From: SAR202 cluster bacterium
Lineage (GTDB): Bacteria > Chloroflexota > Dehalococcoidia > Lucifugimonadales > UBA1123
Assembly (NCBI GenBank): GCA_030752795.1
Contig: JASMDM010000010.1
Coordinates: 1-64,000, forward strand
Direction: 5' to 3'
Length of the DNA stretch: 64,000 bases
Made by a program: the position numbers and the translations under genes. This document shows, in pieces, positions 21,394-32,236 of the stretch. The notes beneath the pieces were generated by a model that worked only from the letters and a program-made list of their open reading frames with translations, did not search any database and was not told the DNA's origin. Position 1 is the stretch's first letter. Each line of letters starts with the position of its first letter.

Positions 21394-22338
21394 TTACTGC
21401 CCCAGCGCGTTCAATCGATCGAGCACTTCCGGCGGCAGCTCGACGTCGGTTGCGGCGACGTTGCTCGCGACTTGTTCCGGTCGGGATGAACCGACGATCA
21501 CGGACGTCACCTCGGGCTTCGAAAGCGTCCACGCAAGTACGATCTGGGCGACGTTGACATCCAGATCAGCGGTGACCTGCCTGAGCGTCTCGACCATCTC
21601 GAACGTGGAGTCGTTCCAGTACGTGTCTTTGGCCCGCGCGGCGTGACGCGAGGCCATGTGGCTGTCTTCGGGCGGCAGCGACTTCGAGTCGTATGTTCCC
21701 GTCAGCACGCCGCCCATGAACACCTGGTACGGGATCACCGAAACCTGTTGGTCGCGACAAGCTGGGAAGAGCTCGATCTCGATTTCGCGCCTGGCGAAGT
21801 TGTACTCCGGTTGCACGGACTCAAACCGCTCGAGGCCGTGATTGTCGCTAACCCACAGGGCGCGCATGAGTTGCCATCCGGCGAAGTTCGAGCAGCCCAA
21901 ATAGCGGATTTTGCCCTGGCGGACCATATCGTCAAGCGTTCGCATAGTTTCTTCCACCGGCGTGTTCGGGTCCCAGTAGTGCACCTGGTAGAGGTCGATG
22001 TAGTCGGTCCCCAGCCTCCGAAGGCTGTCCTCGACTGCGTGGATCAGGTGCTGGCGGGAGAGTCCGACGTCGTTGGGACCGGGGCCGGTAGCGATGAAGC
22101 CTTTGGTTGCGATGACGAAGTCGTGCCGGTCTTCGTGCACGGCCCGCCCAACGACTTGTTCCGACATGCCGGCGTGGTAAGCGTCCGCGGTGTCGATGAA
22201 GTTGACGCCGTGCTCACGCGCCGCGTCAACGACGCTGAAGACTCGCTGGTCGTCGACGTAGCCATCGCCGAACATGTTTGTTCCGAGGCAGATCTCGGAT
22301 ATTTGCAGGCCCGATCGGCCGAGTTGTTTGTATTGCAT
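21394..22338 (-). CDS. Aldo/keto reductase
   Basis: MQYKQLGRSGLQISEICLGTNMFG...; catalytic D/Y/K pattern. Confidence 0.93.
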   Translation of the reverse strand: MQYKQLGRSGLQISEICLGTNMFGDGYVDDQRVFSVVDAAREHGVNFIDTADAYHAGMSEQVVGRAVHEDRHDFVIATKGFIATGPGPNDVGLSRQHLIHAVEDSLRRLGTDYIDLYQVHYWDPNTPVEETMRTLDDMVRQGKIRYLGCSNFAGWQLMRALWVSDNHGLERFESVQPEYNFARREIEIELFPACRDQQVSVIPYQVFMGGVLTGTYDSKSLPPEDSHMASRHAARAKDTYWNDSTFEMVETLRQVTADLDVNVAQIVLAWTLSKPEVTSVIVGSSRPEQVASNVAATDVELPPEVLDRLNALGQ

Positions 22339-22412
22339 TCTCTGTCCGCCTCCTGCGGTCGATTGTCGATGCAGAGAAGAGAGGTCCAGGCTTGGCTGTG
22401 CTAGCCATCGAC

Positions 22413-22735
22413 TAATTAGATTGCGCTCAACGCTTCCCGTGCCGCTGAGCATCCGTCCATTGGGAGCCACGCTCCTTTCCGTTCACCCCTTCGGAAATCT
22501 CAAGGCAGGCTCTGAGCTCGTCGAAGGGCCGCCCACGCTCGAGCGTCGCTTAAGCCGTTATGGTCGTTTGCCCAATACGTTGTGCTCAACGTTTCGTGCC
22601 GGGATGGGCGCCTCTGAGAATAAGAAGCATTTGGAGATGCTCAGGCAAAATGGCGTGTCCAGCGACTAGATTCTTCGGCTGCGGCTCAGAATGACATTAT
22701 TTTCCAGCGCCACTTGTTTCGTTTATTGCCATAAC
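22413..22735 (+). repeat. Copy B of ~0.3-kb imperfect direct repeat
   Basis: See 21037..21345. Confidence 0.75.
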
Positions 22736-22795
22736 GGTCAACGCACGTTGGGTTGCCGGCAAATGCGGCGTCGTTGTTCGTTCGGCGAAATCAGC

Positions 22796-23431
22796 TCAGA
22801 CGGGGTCGTCGGCGCGAATCAGGACGCCGTCTTCGTCGAAGCCAGGGACGTTCATGCAGACCTTCGGCTGGGCGCCGTTGAGTTGGATCTCCATCGACAT
22901 GGCTTCGCCGGGGTTCGGACGACCCGGAGATTGTCCCAAGGGTATGATCTCGGTTCGCAGCGATCCGGGCGCGAGCTCGAGGAGGCCGACCGTCCCGAGT
23001 CTCAGCTCCTTGTGGCGCGGAAAAGTGATCGACCCGCTGTTGATCATCGCGACGTTGTCCCGGTACTCCAATCGCTCGAGGTGCGTGTGGCCGGCGATCA
23101 TGATGTCCACCGTGGTCGGGAAAAGTCGCTGGAGGTCAGACATGGAGCGAAACTGTCCCTCCATGCTGTGGATCATCCCGATGCGCCATCCCTCAATCTC
23201 CAGCGTTTGAACTTCTTCCGATCTGTGGTCCGGAATGGGATCGTTGTTTCCCGTGGAACACACGACCGGCGCGAATTGTTCAAGCCAGTCCAAAATGGTC
23301 GGCGAAGTCAGGTCGCCGCCATGAAGTATCAGGTCGACGCTCTTGAAGAATTCGGCGGGTTCGGGCCCGAGCTCATCGAGGTGACGGATTAGGTTCGGCA
23401 GGTGGGTGTCAGACAGCAATCCGATAATCAT
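22796..23431 (-). CDS. YfcE/MJ0936-type metallophosphoesterase
   Basis: MIIGLLSDTHLP, ILHGGDLT, GNND, AGHTH motifs. Confidence 0.92.
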   Translation of the reverse strand: MIIGLLSDTHLPNLIRHLDELGPEPAEFFKSVDLILHGGDLTSPTILDWLEQFAPVVCSTGNNDPIPDHRSEEVQTLEIEGWRIGMIHSMEGQFRSMSDLQRLFPTTVDIMIAGHTHLERLEYRDNVAMINSGSITFPRHKELRLGTVGLLELAPGSLRTEIIPLGQSPGRPNPGEAMSMEIQLNGAQPKVCMNVPGFDEDGVLIRADDPV

Positions 23432-23544
23432 GAGGGGCAATATATCGCGCGCGCGGCCACGAGTCAATTAATGGCTCGGCAACGTTGACTGAACATTGAC
23501 CTTATGCTAACTTTGCGGCACCCCAAATTAGAGAGGAGATACGC

Positions 23545-24738
23545 ATGCCTCAACGCAGAGAGGCCGCCATCGTAGGAGTCCACGAGTATCCACTCAGAGT
23601 CGTCGGGCAAGACACCAGCGCCCTCCAGATCAAGGCCGCTTCCGCAAAAGCAGCTTTGGACGACGCAGGACTGTCGTGGTCGGACGTCGATGCGGTTTAC
23701 GACACGGGCAGCCACCAGGGCATAGGCGGGCTTGGCATTTCAGAGTACCTGGGAATCAAGCCCAAGGTCATCGACTCGACCTCGGTCGGCGGCACGTCGT
23801 ATGAGTTCCACGCCAACCACGCGGCGATGATGATCGCTGCCGGCAAGTGCGAAGTAGCGCTGCTGACCTATGGCTCCACCGCCCACTCGGACCGGCGGGC
23901 CATCGGAACCGGCGGATTCACGGGCACGGCGACACCCAATCCGCAAACTAACATGGAAGCGCCCTGGGGCTTGACGCTAATCAGCAACTACGGCCTGGTC
24001 AAACAGCGTCACATGCACCAATACGGCACCACCAACGAGCAATTCGCGGCGATCTCGGTTGCCACGCGCAAACATGCGATGCGCAATCCGGAGGCCGTCA
24101 AGGCGATGACCGACCTCGAATTCGTCGGCATCAACGAGCTGTCGATCGAAGACGTGGTCGACTCGCGCATGGTCGCGTGGCCGTTGCGCCTGCTTGAGTG
24201 CTGCATGATTTCCGACGGCGGCGGCGCGGTCGTCATCGCATCGCCCAAGGTAGCTGCCAACGCGGCCAAGAAACCCGTGTGGATCATTGGCACAGGCGAG
24301 GCGACACAATACCGAGAGAACGGCGGCGACATCACGAAGAGCGCCGGCGCTCAGTCGGGTCCCCGCGCGTTCGCCGACGCTGGCGTATCGCCGTCTGAGG
24401 TCGACGTCTTGATGGCTTACGACTCCTTCAGCATCACCGTGATGTGCATGATCGAAGACCTGGGATTCTGCGCCAAAGGCGAAGGCGGAGCGTACGTCGA
24501 AGACGGCCACCTGGCGTTCGACCATCCAACCGGACCGGCGCTGAACACCGACGGCGGCGGACTGTCGTCCAACCATCCTGGCGAACGCGGCATCTTCCTG
24601 CTGCTAGAAGCAACGCGACAGCTCCGAGGCGAATCAACCTCGCAGGTCAACGATCCGAAGCTCGCGGTGGCGGTCGGCAACGGAGGCCAGCTAGGCTCCC
24701 GCCACGCGACAGGCGTCACCATTCTGGCGGCAGACTAA
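23545..24738 (+). CDS. Thiolase family protein (lipid-transfer/SCPx-like)
   Basis: ~397 aa thiolase-like with AGKCEVALLTYGSTAHSDRR and C-terminal VGNGGQLGSRHATGVTIL. Confidence 0.9.
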   Translation: MPQRREAAIVGVHEYPLRVVGQDTSALQIKAASAKAALDDAGLSWSDVDAVYDTGSHQGIGGLGISEYLGIKPKVIDSTSVGGTSYEFHANHAAMMIAAGKCEVALLTYGSTAHSDRRAIGTGGFTGTATPNPQTNMEAPWGLTLISNYGLVKQRHMHQYGTTNEQFAAISVATRKHAMRNPEAVKAMTDLEFVGINELSIEDVVDSRMVAWPLRLLECCMISDGGGAVVIASPKVAANAAKKPVWIIGTGEATQYRENGGDITKSAGAQSGPRAFADAGVSPSEVDVLMAYDSFSITVMCMIEDLGFCAKGEGGAYVEDGHLAFDHPTGPALNTDGGGLSSNHPGERGIFLLLEATRQLRGESTSQVNDPKLAVAVGNGGQLGSRHATGVTILAAD

Positions 24739-24819
24739 TCAACGTCGCGGCTGCATGCGCGGGAAGCGTTTGGGGCCAACTGAACATCACAACAAACGCT
24801 CTCATAAGGAGCAGCGAAA

Positions 24820-25242
24820 ATGACATCACAGGCAATTAGACCTCAACCACACTTCCCAGAGCAGGACACGCAACCGTTCTGGGATGCAACGAAACGACAT
24901 GAACTCACCTACCAGACTTGCGACGATTGCAGCAACGTGATCTTCTTCCCAAGCCGCCATTGCACCAAATGCGGCGGCGACAACACGACGTGGAACGTGT
25001 CAAGAGGCGAGGGCGAAGTCTACACGTTCAGCGTCGTCATGCAGAGCAGGCACCCCGCATTCAAGGACCTGGGCGCGTATGCGGTCGCGTACGTCGACCT
25101 GGACGAAGGGTTCCGAATCATGACCAACATCGTTGGCGTCGGCAACCCGATCGAAGAGATCCAATGCGGGATGCGCGTCAAACTGGTCTGGGAAGACCAG
25201 GGCGACGACCAGGTGGCTCTGCCCATGTTCGAGCCCGCCTGA
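24820..25242 (+). CDS. Zn-ribbon/OB-fold (DUF35-type) thiolase partner protein
   Basis: CDDCSNVIFFPSRHCTKCGG rubredoxin-like zinc ribbon followed by OB-fold. Confidence 0.9.
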   Translation: MTSQAIRPQPHFPEQDTQPFWDATKRHELTYQTCDDCSNVIFFPSRHCTKCGGDNTTWNVSRGEGEVYTFSVVMQSRHPAFKDLGAYAVAYVDLDEGFRIMTNIVGVGNPIEEIQCGMRVKLVWEDQGDDQVALPMFEPA

Positions 25243-25421
25243 CCCTCACAAAGGGATTCAATGGGTAAGGCGGGACCAGGACTGCGAATCGCCGCCTGAC
25301 CCGGCGCCAGCCTTTGGACGATGCGTGCAACGCAACTAGCCATTGGCATTGCCGTCAGCTGACAAACGACCTGCATCGATTCAGGACGCGCCGAATTTAG
25401 CATAGACCCGGAGGTCTTCCG

Positions 25422-26597
25422 ATGGACTTTCGTTTCACACCCGAACAAGAAGAGTGGCGGGACGAGGTTCGCGACATCATCGAGTCGCTAATCACGCCCG
25501 AGCTCCGGATCGAAATGCAGTCGAACGACGACGTTGGACCGGGTCCCGAAGGCAAAGATTTCATGCGAGCGCTGGGCGAGCGCGGTCTCCTTGGCATCCC
25601 GTGGCCGACCAAGTACGGTGGCCTCGGCCGCTCGCTCATCGACCAGTACATCTTCTCCGAGGAGATCGGTCGCGTTGGCGGTCTGTACACGTCGAGCACG
25701 GCCGTGAACATGGTCGGTCCGACGATCATGCGCGTCGGAACCGACGAGCAGATCGACGAGTGGCTGCCTAAGATCCTCACCGGCGATGCCGAATTCGCGC
25801 TCGGGTACACTGAGCCCGGCGCCGGAACGGACCTGGCCAGCCTTGAAACCCGCGCGGTCGAAGACGGCGACGAGTTCGTCATCAACGGCCAAAAAATGTT
25901 CACCAGCGCGGCGCACTTTTCGTCCCACATTTGGCTTCTCGCGCGAACCGATGTCGACGCTCCGAAGCACCGAGGGCTGTCGGCGTTTTTGCTGCCGATG
26001 GACTCGCCTGGAATCACCGTCCGACCACTCTGGCGCATGGACGACGGTCGCACGAACGAGGTGTTCTTCGAGGACGTTCGGATCCCGCGCAAGAATCTGA
26101 TCGGCGAAGCGAATCGCGGCTGGTACCACGTCGCGATGGCGCTGGATTTCGAACGGGTCAGCCTCGGCGGCCGCTACGCCGGACTCCTCAAGCGCATGAA
26201 CTCGTTGGTCGAATACGCCAACGAAACGGTCCCGGACGGTCAGCCTCTTTCTCGGGATCCGTACATCCGGAGCCAGTTCGCCGACCTCGGCATCAAGCTC
26301 GAGGTCGTCCGCCTGTTCTCGTATCGAACCGCCTGGATGATCGACCAGGGCCAGGTGCCGAATTACGAGAGCTCGGCTCAGAAGATCATCGCGACGGACC
26401 TGATCCAGGAGATCGCCGACTTCGGTGTCGAGCTGCTGGGCATGCACGGCCAGCTCACGCCGGAGTCGTCGCACGCTCGATTGGGCGGCGAGATGGAGCA
26501 GGCATACCGCAGCGGCATCTTCCTCCGTTTCGGCGGAGGCGCCAACGAGGTGCAACGCGACATAATCGCCCGCCGAGGCCTAGGCATGCCCCGCTAG
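25422..26597 (+). CDS. Acyl-CoA dehydrogenase
   Basis: YTEPGAGTDLASLETRA and C-terminal FGGGANEVQRDIIARRGLG. Confidence 0.95.
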   Translation: MDFRFTPEQEEWRDEVRDIIESLITPELRIEMQSNDDVGPGPEGKDFMRALGERGLLGIPWPTKYGGLGRSLIDQYIFSEEIGRVGGLYTSSTAVNMVGPTIMRVGTDEQIDEWLPKILTGDAEFALGYTEPGAGTDLASLETRAVEDGDEFVINGQKMFTSAAHFSSHIWLLARTDVDAPKHRGLSAFLLPMDSPGITVRPLWRMDDGRTNEVFFEDVRIPRKNLIGEANRGWYHVAMALDFERVSLGGRYAGLLKRMNSLVEYANETVPDGQPLSRDPYIRSQFADLGIKLEVVRLFSYRTAWMIDQGQVPNYESSAQKIIATDLIQEIADFGVELLGMHGQLTPESSHARLGGEMEQAYRSGIFLRFGGGANEVQRDIIARRGLGMPR

Positions 26598-26710
26598 CGG
26601 CGCCTCAGGCGCTTTCAATTACCAAACTGTTGCCCGTCGGAATTTATGTCGTGAATTCGGTCGCTGCTGCCGTCACGAAACTACGAGATTGCTTCTAGGA
26701 GTGCAACACC

Positions 26711-27847
26711 ATGGACTTGGCCTTAACCGAAGCGCAGGAGATGCTCCGCAGCTCAGCCCGAGATTTTCTGGAGCGCGAGTGCCCAACCTCGCTTGTGCGA
26801 GCGATGGAGCAGGACGACCGAGGCTATCCGCCTCAGCTCTGGGAACAGATCGCAGGATTGGGTTGGATGGGCGTCCCGTTCCCCGCCGAATACGACGGCG
26901 CGGACGGGTCGTTGACCGATCTGGCGGTGCTGCTCGAAGAGACCGGACGCGCGATGACCCCGGGGCCCTTGTTCACGTCGGTCGTCGACGTCGGGTTGAC
27001 GATCCTCGATGCTGGGACTGACACACAGCGCAAGGTGTACATCCCGAGACTCGCTTCCGGCGCACTGATCGGGTCCGCGGCTATCCTCGAGAACGACGCC
27101 AGGTACAGCGCGCAAGCCATAACGCTTCCGGCGAAGCGCATCGGCAATGGCTATAAGATCAGCGGCGCGAAGCTGTTCGTCGAGTACGCGAATTCGGCAG
27201 ACCTCTTGCTCGTTCCGGTCCGAACCAACGCCTCGTCTACGGACGAGGACGGCGTCACTGTCTTGCTGGTGGAGACTTCCGCGACCGGGGTCGCTCTCGA
27301 ACCGATGGCCAGCATCGCGCGAGACCGGCAGTTCGCGGTGACGTTCGACAACGTAACCGTGTCCGACGACGCGGTGCTGGGCGAAGCCGGCGCAGGCTGG
27401 CCGATCGTCAGACGGATGCTGGATAGGTCCACAATCTTGCATTGCGCCCAGAGCGTCGGGGGCGCGCAGCGCGTGATGGAGATGACGGTCGACTACGCGA
27501 AGCAGCGCGTGCAGTTCGGCAGGGCGATCGGCAGCTTCCAGTCGGTCCAACACGATTGCGCCGACATGGTCAATGCCATCGACGCGGCGAGACTGGCGAC
27601 TTACCAGGCCATCACTCGCCTGGAGGACGGCGCGCCTGCCGACAAAGAGATCGCGATGGCCAAGGTGTTGGCTAACCACGCTTACAAATGGACCACGCTG
27701 ACCGCACAGCAGATCCACGGCGGCGTCGGATTCATGGAAGAGTACGACCTCCAGCTATGGACACGCCGAGCGAAGGTCGCCGAGCTCAAGTTCGGCACGT
27801 CCGCGCCACACCGCGACACGTTCGCCACAGCGATGGGGCTGCGGTAG
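26711..27847 (+). CDS. Acyl-CoA dehydrogenase
   Basis: QRVQFGRAIGSFQSVQHDCADM, QIHGGVGFMEEYDLQLWTRR. Confidence 0.94.
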   Translation: MDLALTEAQEMLRSSARDFLERECPTSLVRAMEQDDRGYPPQLWEQIAGLGWMGVPFPAEYDGADGSLTDLAVLLEETGRAMTPGPLFTSVVDVGLTILDAGTDTQRKVYIPRLASGALIGSAAILENDARYSAQAITLPAKRIGNGYKISGAKLFVEYANSADLLLVPVRTNASSTDEDGVTVLLVETSATGVALEPMASIARDRQFAVTFDNVTVSDDAVLGEAGAGWPIVRRMLDRSTILHCAQSVGGAQRVMEMTVDYAKQRVQFGRAIGSFQSVQHDCADMVNAIDAARLATYQAITRLEDGAPADKEIAMAKVLANHAYKWTTLTAQQIHGGVGFMEEYDLQLWTRRAKVAELKFGTSAPHRDTFATAMGLR

Positions 27848-27913
27848 CGGGCGGACAACCGGGCATTCGCGGCGGACGGCGCTCGTGTTCACAGAGTCAC
27901 GGTGTAGCCGACG

Positions 27914-28435
27914 ATGAAATACATCATTGGAATTGTTGCGTTGTTGGTCGGAATCGCAATCGGTAAAGAGTTCCCTGATCTAGACCAAGAAACCAGTCTG
28001 CTCCTTCATCGATCGATAGTCACGCACGGACTCCTGCTGCCCTTCGTCGCGTTCGGACTTGCTTCGCTCGTCAGGTCGCTTCCGATTCGCTGGCTAGTGT
28101 TGGGCTTCTCTGTGGGGGTCGCCGTCCATTTGAGCTTCGATCTGTTCCCCCGCGGTTGGTCAGGTTTCGCCCTCATCAGCGTTCCGACGGTCGGATGGAC
28201 AGCCCCTTGGTTCTCATGGATCTGGATTGCACTCAGCACGATCGTTTGCACTTATCTGGCTATGCGCTTGGTTCGTGGCGGGCTTGAAGGCGGTGTGTTC
28301 GTGTTGTCATTGATAGGCGCTTTCGGCTACATAGCTGCAGACGAAGTCGTTTTCTGGCGGCCCATCGTCGCGCTGACCGTCGCGACCATCATCTCATCCA
28401 TCTTCGCTGTCCGCCACGCCATGCCATCCGACTAG
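27914..28435 (+). CDS. Small integral membrane protein of unknown function
   Basis: 173 aa, multiple hydrophobic segments, good codon structure. Confidence 0.65.
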   Translation: MKYIIGIVALLVGIAIGKEFPDLDQETSLLLHRSIVTHGLLLPFVAFGLASLVRSLPIRWLVLGFSVGVAVHLSFDLFPRGWSGFALISVPTVGWTAPWFSWIWIALSTIVCTYLAMRLVRGGLEGGVFVLSLIGAFGYIAADEVVFWRPIVALTVATIISSIFAVRHAMPSD

Positions 28436-28584
28436 CCCTCTGCCTGTGCCCGCGTATTGCGGCAGCATCCGTGCCGTGTCAACCAAGAATCAATCTCGCC
28501 ATTGACCCGAGGCCTGGGTATGAAAAGGCGACCTGGAATGTACGGTCGCACTCTCCCATCGAGCCTTCGAGAATCATCGGTCAG

Positions 28585-28998
28585 TCAGAATATCCATGAG
28601 GGTTCGGTACTTAGAAATTCCACGTTTCTCTCGGAAGCTTCGAATCCTCTACGTTTGATCTCCGCCGAAACTTCCCGAAGGGAATCGCCCACGCAGACGC
28701 AGCCGTCATTGAGAATTGGGACCCATTTGTTGGGATGCAACTGTGTTTCCTCTTCGCGTACTTCGTCAAAGCGCTCGGACCGCTCTACGTATGCCTGGAA
28801 CACGGCGAAGATCTCGGCCGCCTTCCGGTGACCAAAGGCGAGTTTGTCGGCGGTTTCTTCGGCCGACTTCGCGTCGTCTCCTTCAGGCCCAATGTCATCG
28901 GGCATATCGTCCATCCAATTCTTCTTGAGGAAAGGGAGCATCAATCTAGTCACCTTCTCGCAATTATGTGGTTCGACGAGCCACGGGGCAATGCTCAA
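28585..28998 (-). CDS. Hypothetical protein
   Basis: 137 aa charged globular-looking ORF; start uncertain. Confidence 0.5.
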   Translation of the reverse strand: MSIAPWLVEPHNCEKVTRLMLPFLKKNWMDDMPDDIGPEGDDAKSAEETADKLAFGHRKAAEIFAVFQAYVERSERFDEVREEETQLHPNKWVPILNDGCVCVGDSLREVSAEIKRRGFEASERNVEFLSTEPSWIF

Positions 28999-29090
28999 TC
29001 CGATCGGCTCTCGTCAATGCCACGGATTGCCAGAGGCATGCGTCGGTTGAGCCTGAGCGAGTGACTCAACGGCGAACGAGATAGGTATCA

Positions 29091-29714
29091 TCAATTATGC
29101 CGGTTCATGGCCTCGTTGACGCCATCTGTCAGGATCGTCGCTATGGCTTCGGCGGCGCGCTCGATGGCGTCAACGACCAGGCGCTTGTCGTCGGGGCGGA
29201 ACTCGCCAAGGACGTGGTTGATTCGGCCGGCGCTCGACTCGGGTTGTCCGACGCCGATCCGGAGGCGCGCGAACTCTTGCGTGCCGAGCGATGAGATGAT
29301 CGACTTGATGCCGTTGTGGCCGCCGGCGCTGCCTTCGGGCCGGAGCCTGATCTTGCCCGGAGGGAGCGCTGTGTCGTCGTAAACGAAGAGCAAGCGATCG
29401 CGCTTCACGCGATACCTCGCGAGCAGGTACGCCGCCGCCTGACCGGTGCGGTTGACGAACGTCCTGGGCTTCGAGAGCACGACTCGCTGTCCCGCGATCT
29501 CACCCTCGCCCAGATGCGTCGTGCGATGGCCCCGCGCCATCTTGATGCCGTGACGGCGGGCCAGCAAATCAATGCACCAGAACCCGGCGTTGTGCCGCGT
29601 GTTCCGGTACTCGGGACCGGAGTTGCCCAAGCCGACAATGATAAGGCCGGGCGGCTCGTTGCTTTTGCGCTGACCGATCAGCGGTTTGAGGATGTCGAGG
29701 CTAAATCGCGGCAT
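29091..29714 (-). CDS. pth: Peptidyl-tRNA hydrolase
   Basis: IIVGLGNSGPEYRNTRHNAGFWCID. Confidence 0.96.
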   Translation of the reverse strand: MPRFSLDILKPLIGQRKSNEPPGLIIVGLGNSGPEYRNTRHNAGFWCIDLLARRHGIKMARGHRTTHLGEGEIAGQRVVLSKPRTFVNRTGQAAAYLLARYRVKRDRLLFVYDDTALPPGKIRLRPEGSAGGHNGIKSIISSLGTQEFARLRIGVGQPESSAGRINHVLGEFRPDDKRLVVDAIERAAEAIATILTDGVNEAMNRHN

Positions 29715-29849
29715 TGTAATTGGGGTCCTGCGAATGGTATTGCCACTGGCCGACGATGCGTCCTAAATCGACGGCGCGGAGTTACTGGTTACACGATCAG
29801 CTCAACCGAACGTTTGGCGAAACCCTGCCCGTCATGATCGGCTCAGCGC

Positions 29850-31003
29850 TTATGCGATATCGGCTACGATGTCGGCCGCCGACTCGATGCCGCACGACAT
29901 CCGAATGAGGCCGTCGCTGATTCCGAGTTCGGCGCGCTCGTCTGCCGATAGCGAACGGTGCGAGGTCTTTGCCGGGTGCGATATCGTCGTTCTCCTCTCG
30001 CCCAAGCTCGGGGCCAGTTTGATTGCCTCAAGGCCTCTGACAAACGCGGACGCCGCATGCAATCCGTCAGCCAAGTCGAACGTAACCATCCCGCTGAACC
30101 GTCCGCCGAGCGCCGCACGCGCCAAATCGTGCTGGGGGTGACTACGGATGCCAGGGTAGTGCACGTGGCGTATATCGGATCGGGTCGACAAGAAATCGGC
30201 CACGGCCATCGCGTTTTCGCAGGCACGATCCACGCGTAACGGAAGCGTCCGGATCCCGCGTACGGTGAGCCATGCCGCGAAGGGGTCGGGCACAGAGCCC
30301 CAAACTCGCGCCGACTGGTGGATCGCAGACGTGAGCTCGAAGTTCGCGACTGCAACGCCTCCGGTAACGTCCGAGTGGCCGCCGAGGCTTTTCGTCGTGC
30401 TGTGCACCACAACATCGGCGCCGAAGACCAGCGGTCGCAGAAGCATCGGCGTCGCCAGAGTGTTGTCTACCAGCACTTGACGCCCGCCGGTGACGCACAT
30501 TCGCTGATTGCTTCAATGTCGGGCACGCGCAATAGCGGGTTCGTAATCGATTCCACCAAGGCCAGTTTCGGCTGGCCATCGAAAGCACGCCTCACCGCGG
30601 CGAGGTCGCAGAAATCGACGAATTCAGTTTCGACGCCAAACCGGTTCAGGTGCTGTCGCAAAAGCACATTCGTGCCGCCGTACAGCTCAGTCCCCGCGAC
30701 TATGCGGTCGCCGGCGTCGACCAGCGACAAGAGCGTGCCTCCGATCGCCGCCATGCCCGAGGAGAACGCCACTGCATCGTCCGCTCCCTCTAGCTCCGCC
30801 ATTACACGTTCGAGGATCGATACGTTGGGGTTGCTCTCTCGGGAGTACAGATCGCCGTCGACGCGCCCTTCGTAGATGGCGTCGATCTGTTCGAGACTCT
30901 CGGCTTCGAACACGGAGTTCTGGTAGATGGGAGCGGTCAACGGCCGGGTTGCGGACGGGATGTCCCCGCCGACGGTCGCGCAGATGGACTCTATCGATCT
31001 CAT
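29850..31003 (-). pseudogene. Cys/Met-metabolism PLP enzyme (cystathionine gamma-synthase-like), single-base frameshift near 30480
   Basis: Two frames join as ...ISECASPAGVK|VLVDNTLATPM...HSTTKSLGGHSDV if one base is restored. Confidence 0.85.
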
Positions 31004-31049
31004 GATTGGTTACCCGATGGTTTGTCGCGTGAACCCAATGAGCCGTGGG

Positions 31050-31550
31050 TTACTCGAGCTCGATCAGACCGCTTCTGCCGCCTGACTTTCGCACCAGGCG
31101 GACGGCTTCGATCCGCATGCCGCGATCGACGGCCTTGCACATGTCGTAGATGGTCAACGCCGCGACGCTGACGGCGGTCATCGCTTCCATTTCGACGCCG
31201 GTCTTCGCGGTGGTGTGAGCCGTGGCGGTGATGTCGACCGAGCTCCGACTCGTGTCCAGTTCGAAGTCGACGACCACGCTGGTCAGCGGCAGCGGATGGC
31301 AGAGCGGTATGAGGTCGGAGGTGCGCTTGGCGCCCATGATTCCCGCCAACCGGGCCACGCCCAGGACATCGCCCTTCTCGAAGCCATTGGACTCGATCAG
31401 CGCCAGGGTCTCAGGCTGCATCGAGATCGCGCCGCGGGCGATGGCCTCACGATCGGTCTCGAGTTTCTCGCCGACGTCGACCATTCGGGCTTTGCCACTC
31501 TCGTCGACGTGTGTGAGTGTCTGGCGTTCCTCGTTGCTACTATCTGCCAT
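31050..31550 (-). CDS. moaC: Cyclic pyranopterin monophosphate synthase
   Basis: [55 protein letters not shown]. Confidence 0.97.
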   Translation of the reverse strand: MADSSNEERQTLTHVDESGKARMVDVGEKLETDREAIARGAISMQPETLALIESNGFEKGDVLGVARLAGIMGAKRTSDLIPLCHPLPLTSVVVDFELDTSRSSVDITATAHTTAKTGVEMEAMTAVSVAALTIYDMCKAVDRGMRIEAVRLVRKSGGRSGLIELE

Positions 31551-31619
31551 GAATGGGTCGTCCTTGTTCGGATGCGATCGAGTGCTCATCTCTGGGCTGC
31601 CGTCGCTCTCGAGCCGCGG

Positions 31620-32153
31620 TCACAACAACCGCGATTCCGGCGCCAACGTGCTGTTCTCGTAGCCAGTGTCGAGCGCCAAATCGTCACCGTGGGCAGCAGC
31701 GACAGCCAGCTTATCGGCTCGCTCGTTGCCTTCGTTGCCCGCGTGGCCCTTTACCCACTTGGTCTCGACGTCGTGGCGGGCTAGTTGGTTGAGCAATTCG
31801 TCCCAGAGGTCCGGGTTGAGCGCATTTTCGTTCTTGCCGCGCTTCCAACCCCTGGACTTCCATCGCTTCGCCCACCCCTGGTTGATTGCATCGACGACAT
31901 ATTTCGAGTCGCTGTACAGGGTCACGTCGCAGCGATCCTTGAGCGCCTTGAGCCCTTCGATCACAGCCAACAACTCCATGCGGTTGTTGGTCGTGCGTCT
32001 GTAGCCGCCGCTGAGGTCCTTGGTGTGGTCGCCGTAGATCAGATATGTGCCGTACCCGCCAGGTCCGGGGTTTCCCGTGCACGCGCCATCCGTGTAAATG
32101 GTTACTTCAGCGATAGTTTCGCGCTCCTCTTCGACCGAATCGTCGATCAACAT
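31620..32153 (-). CDS. rnhA: Ribonuclease HI
   Basis: VTIYTDGACTGNPGPGGYG, NNRMELLAVI, VKGHAGNEGNERAD. Confidence 0.97.
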   Translation of the reverse strand: MLIDDSVEEERETIAEVTIYTDGACTGNPGPGGYGTYLIYGDHTKDLSGGYRRTTNNRMELLAVIEGLKALKDRCDVTLYSDSKYVVDAINQGWAKRWKSRGWKRGKNENALNPDLWDELLNQLARHDVETKWVKGHAGNEGNERADKLAVAAAHGDDLALDTGYENSTLAPESRLL

Positions 32154-32236
32154 AGTATACCAGGCGCAGTCTCACCTCCGGCATCATTCGACCCACGGAA
32201 TGTCGGAAAACGAACGTCAGGTCGAGCCTCGCTCTA

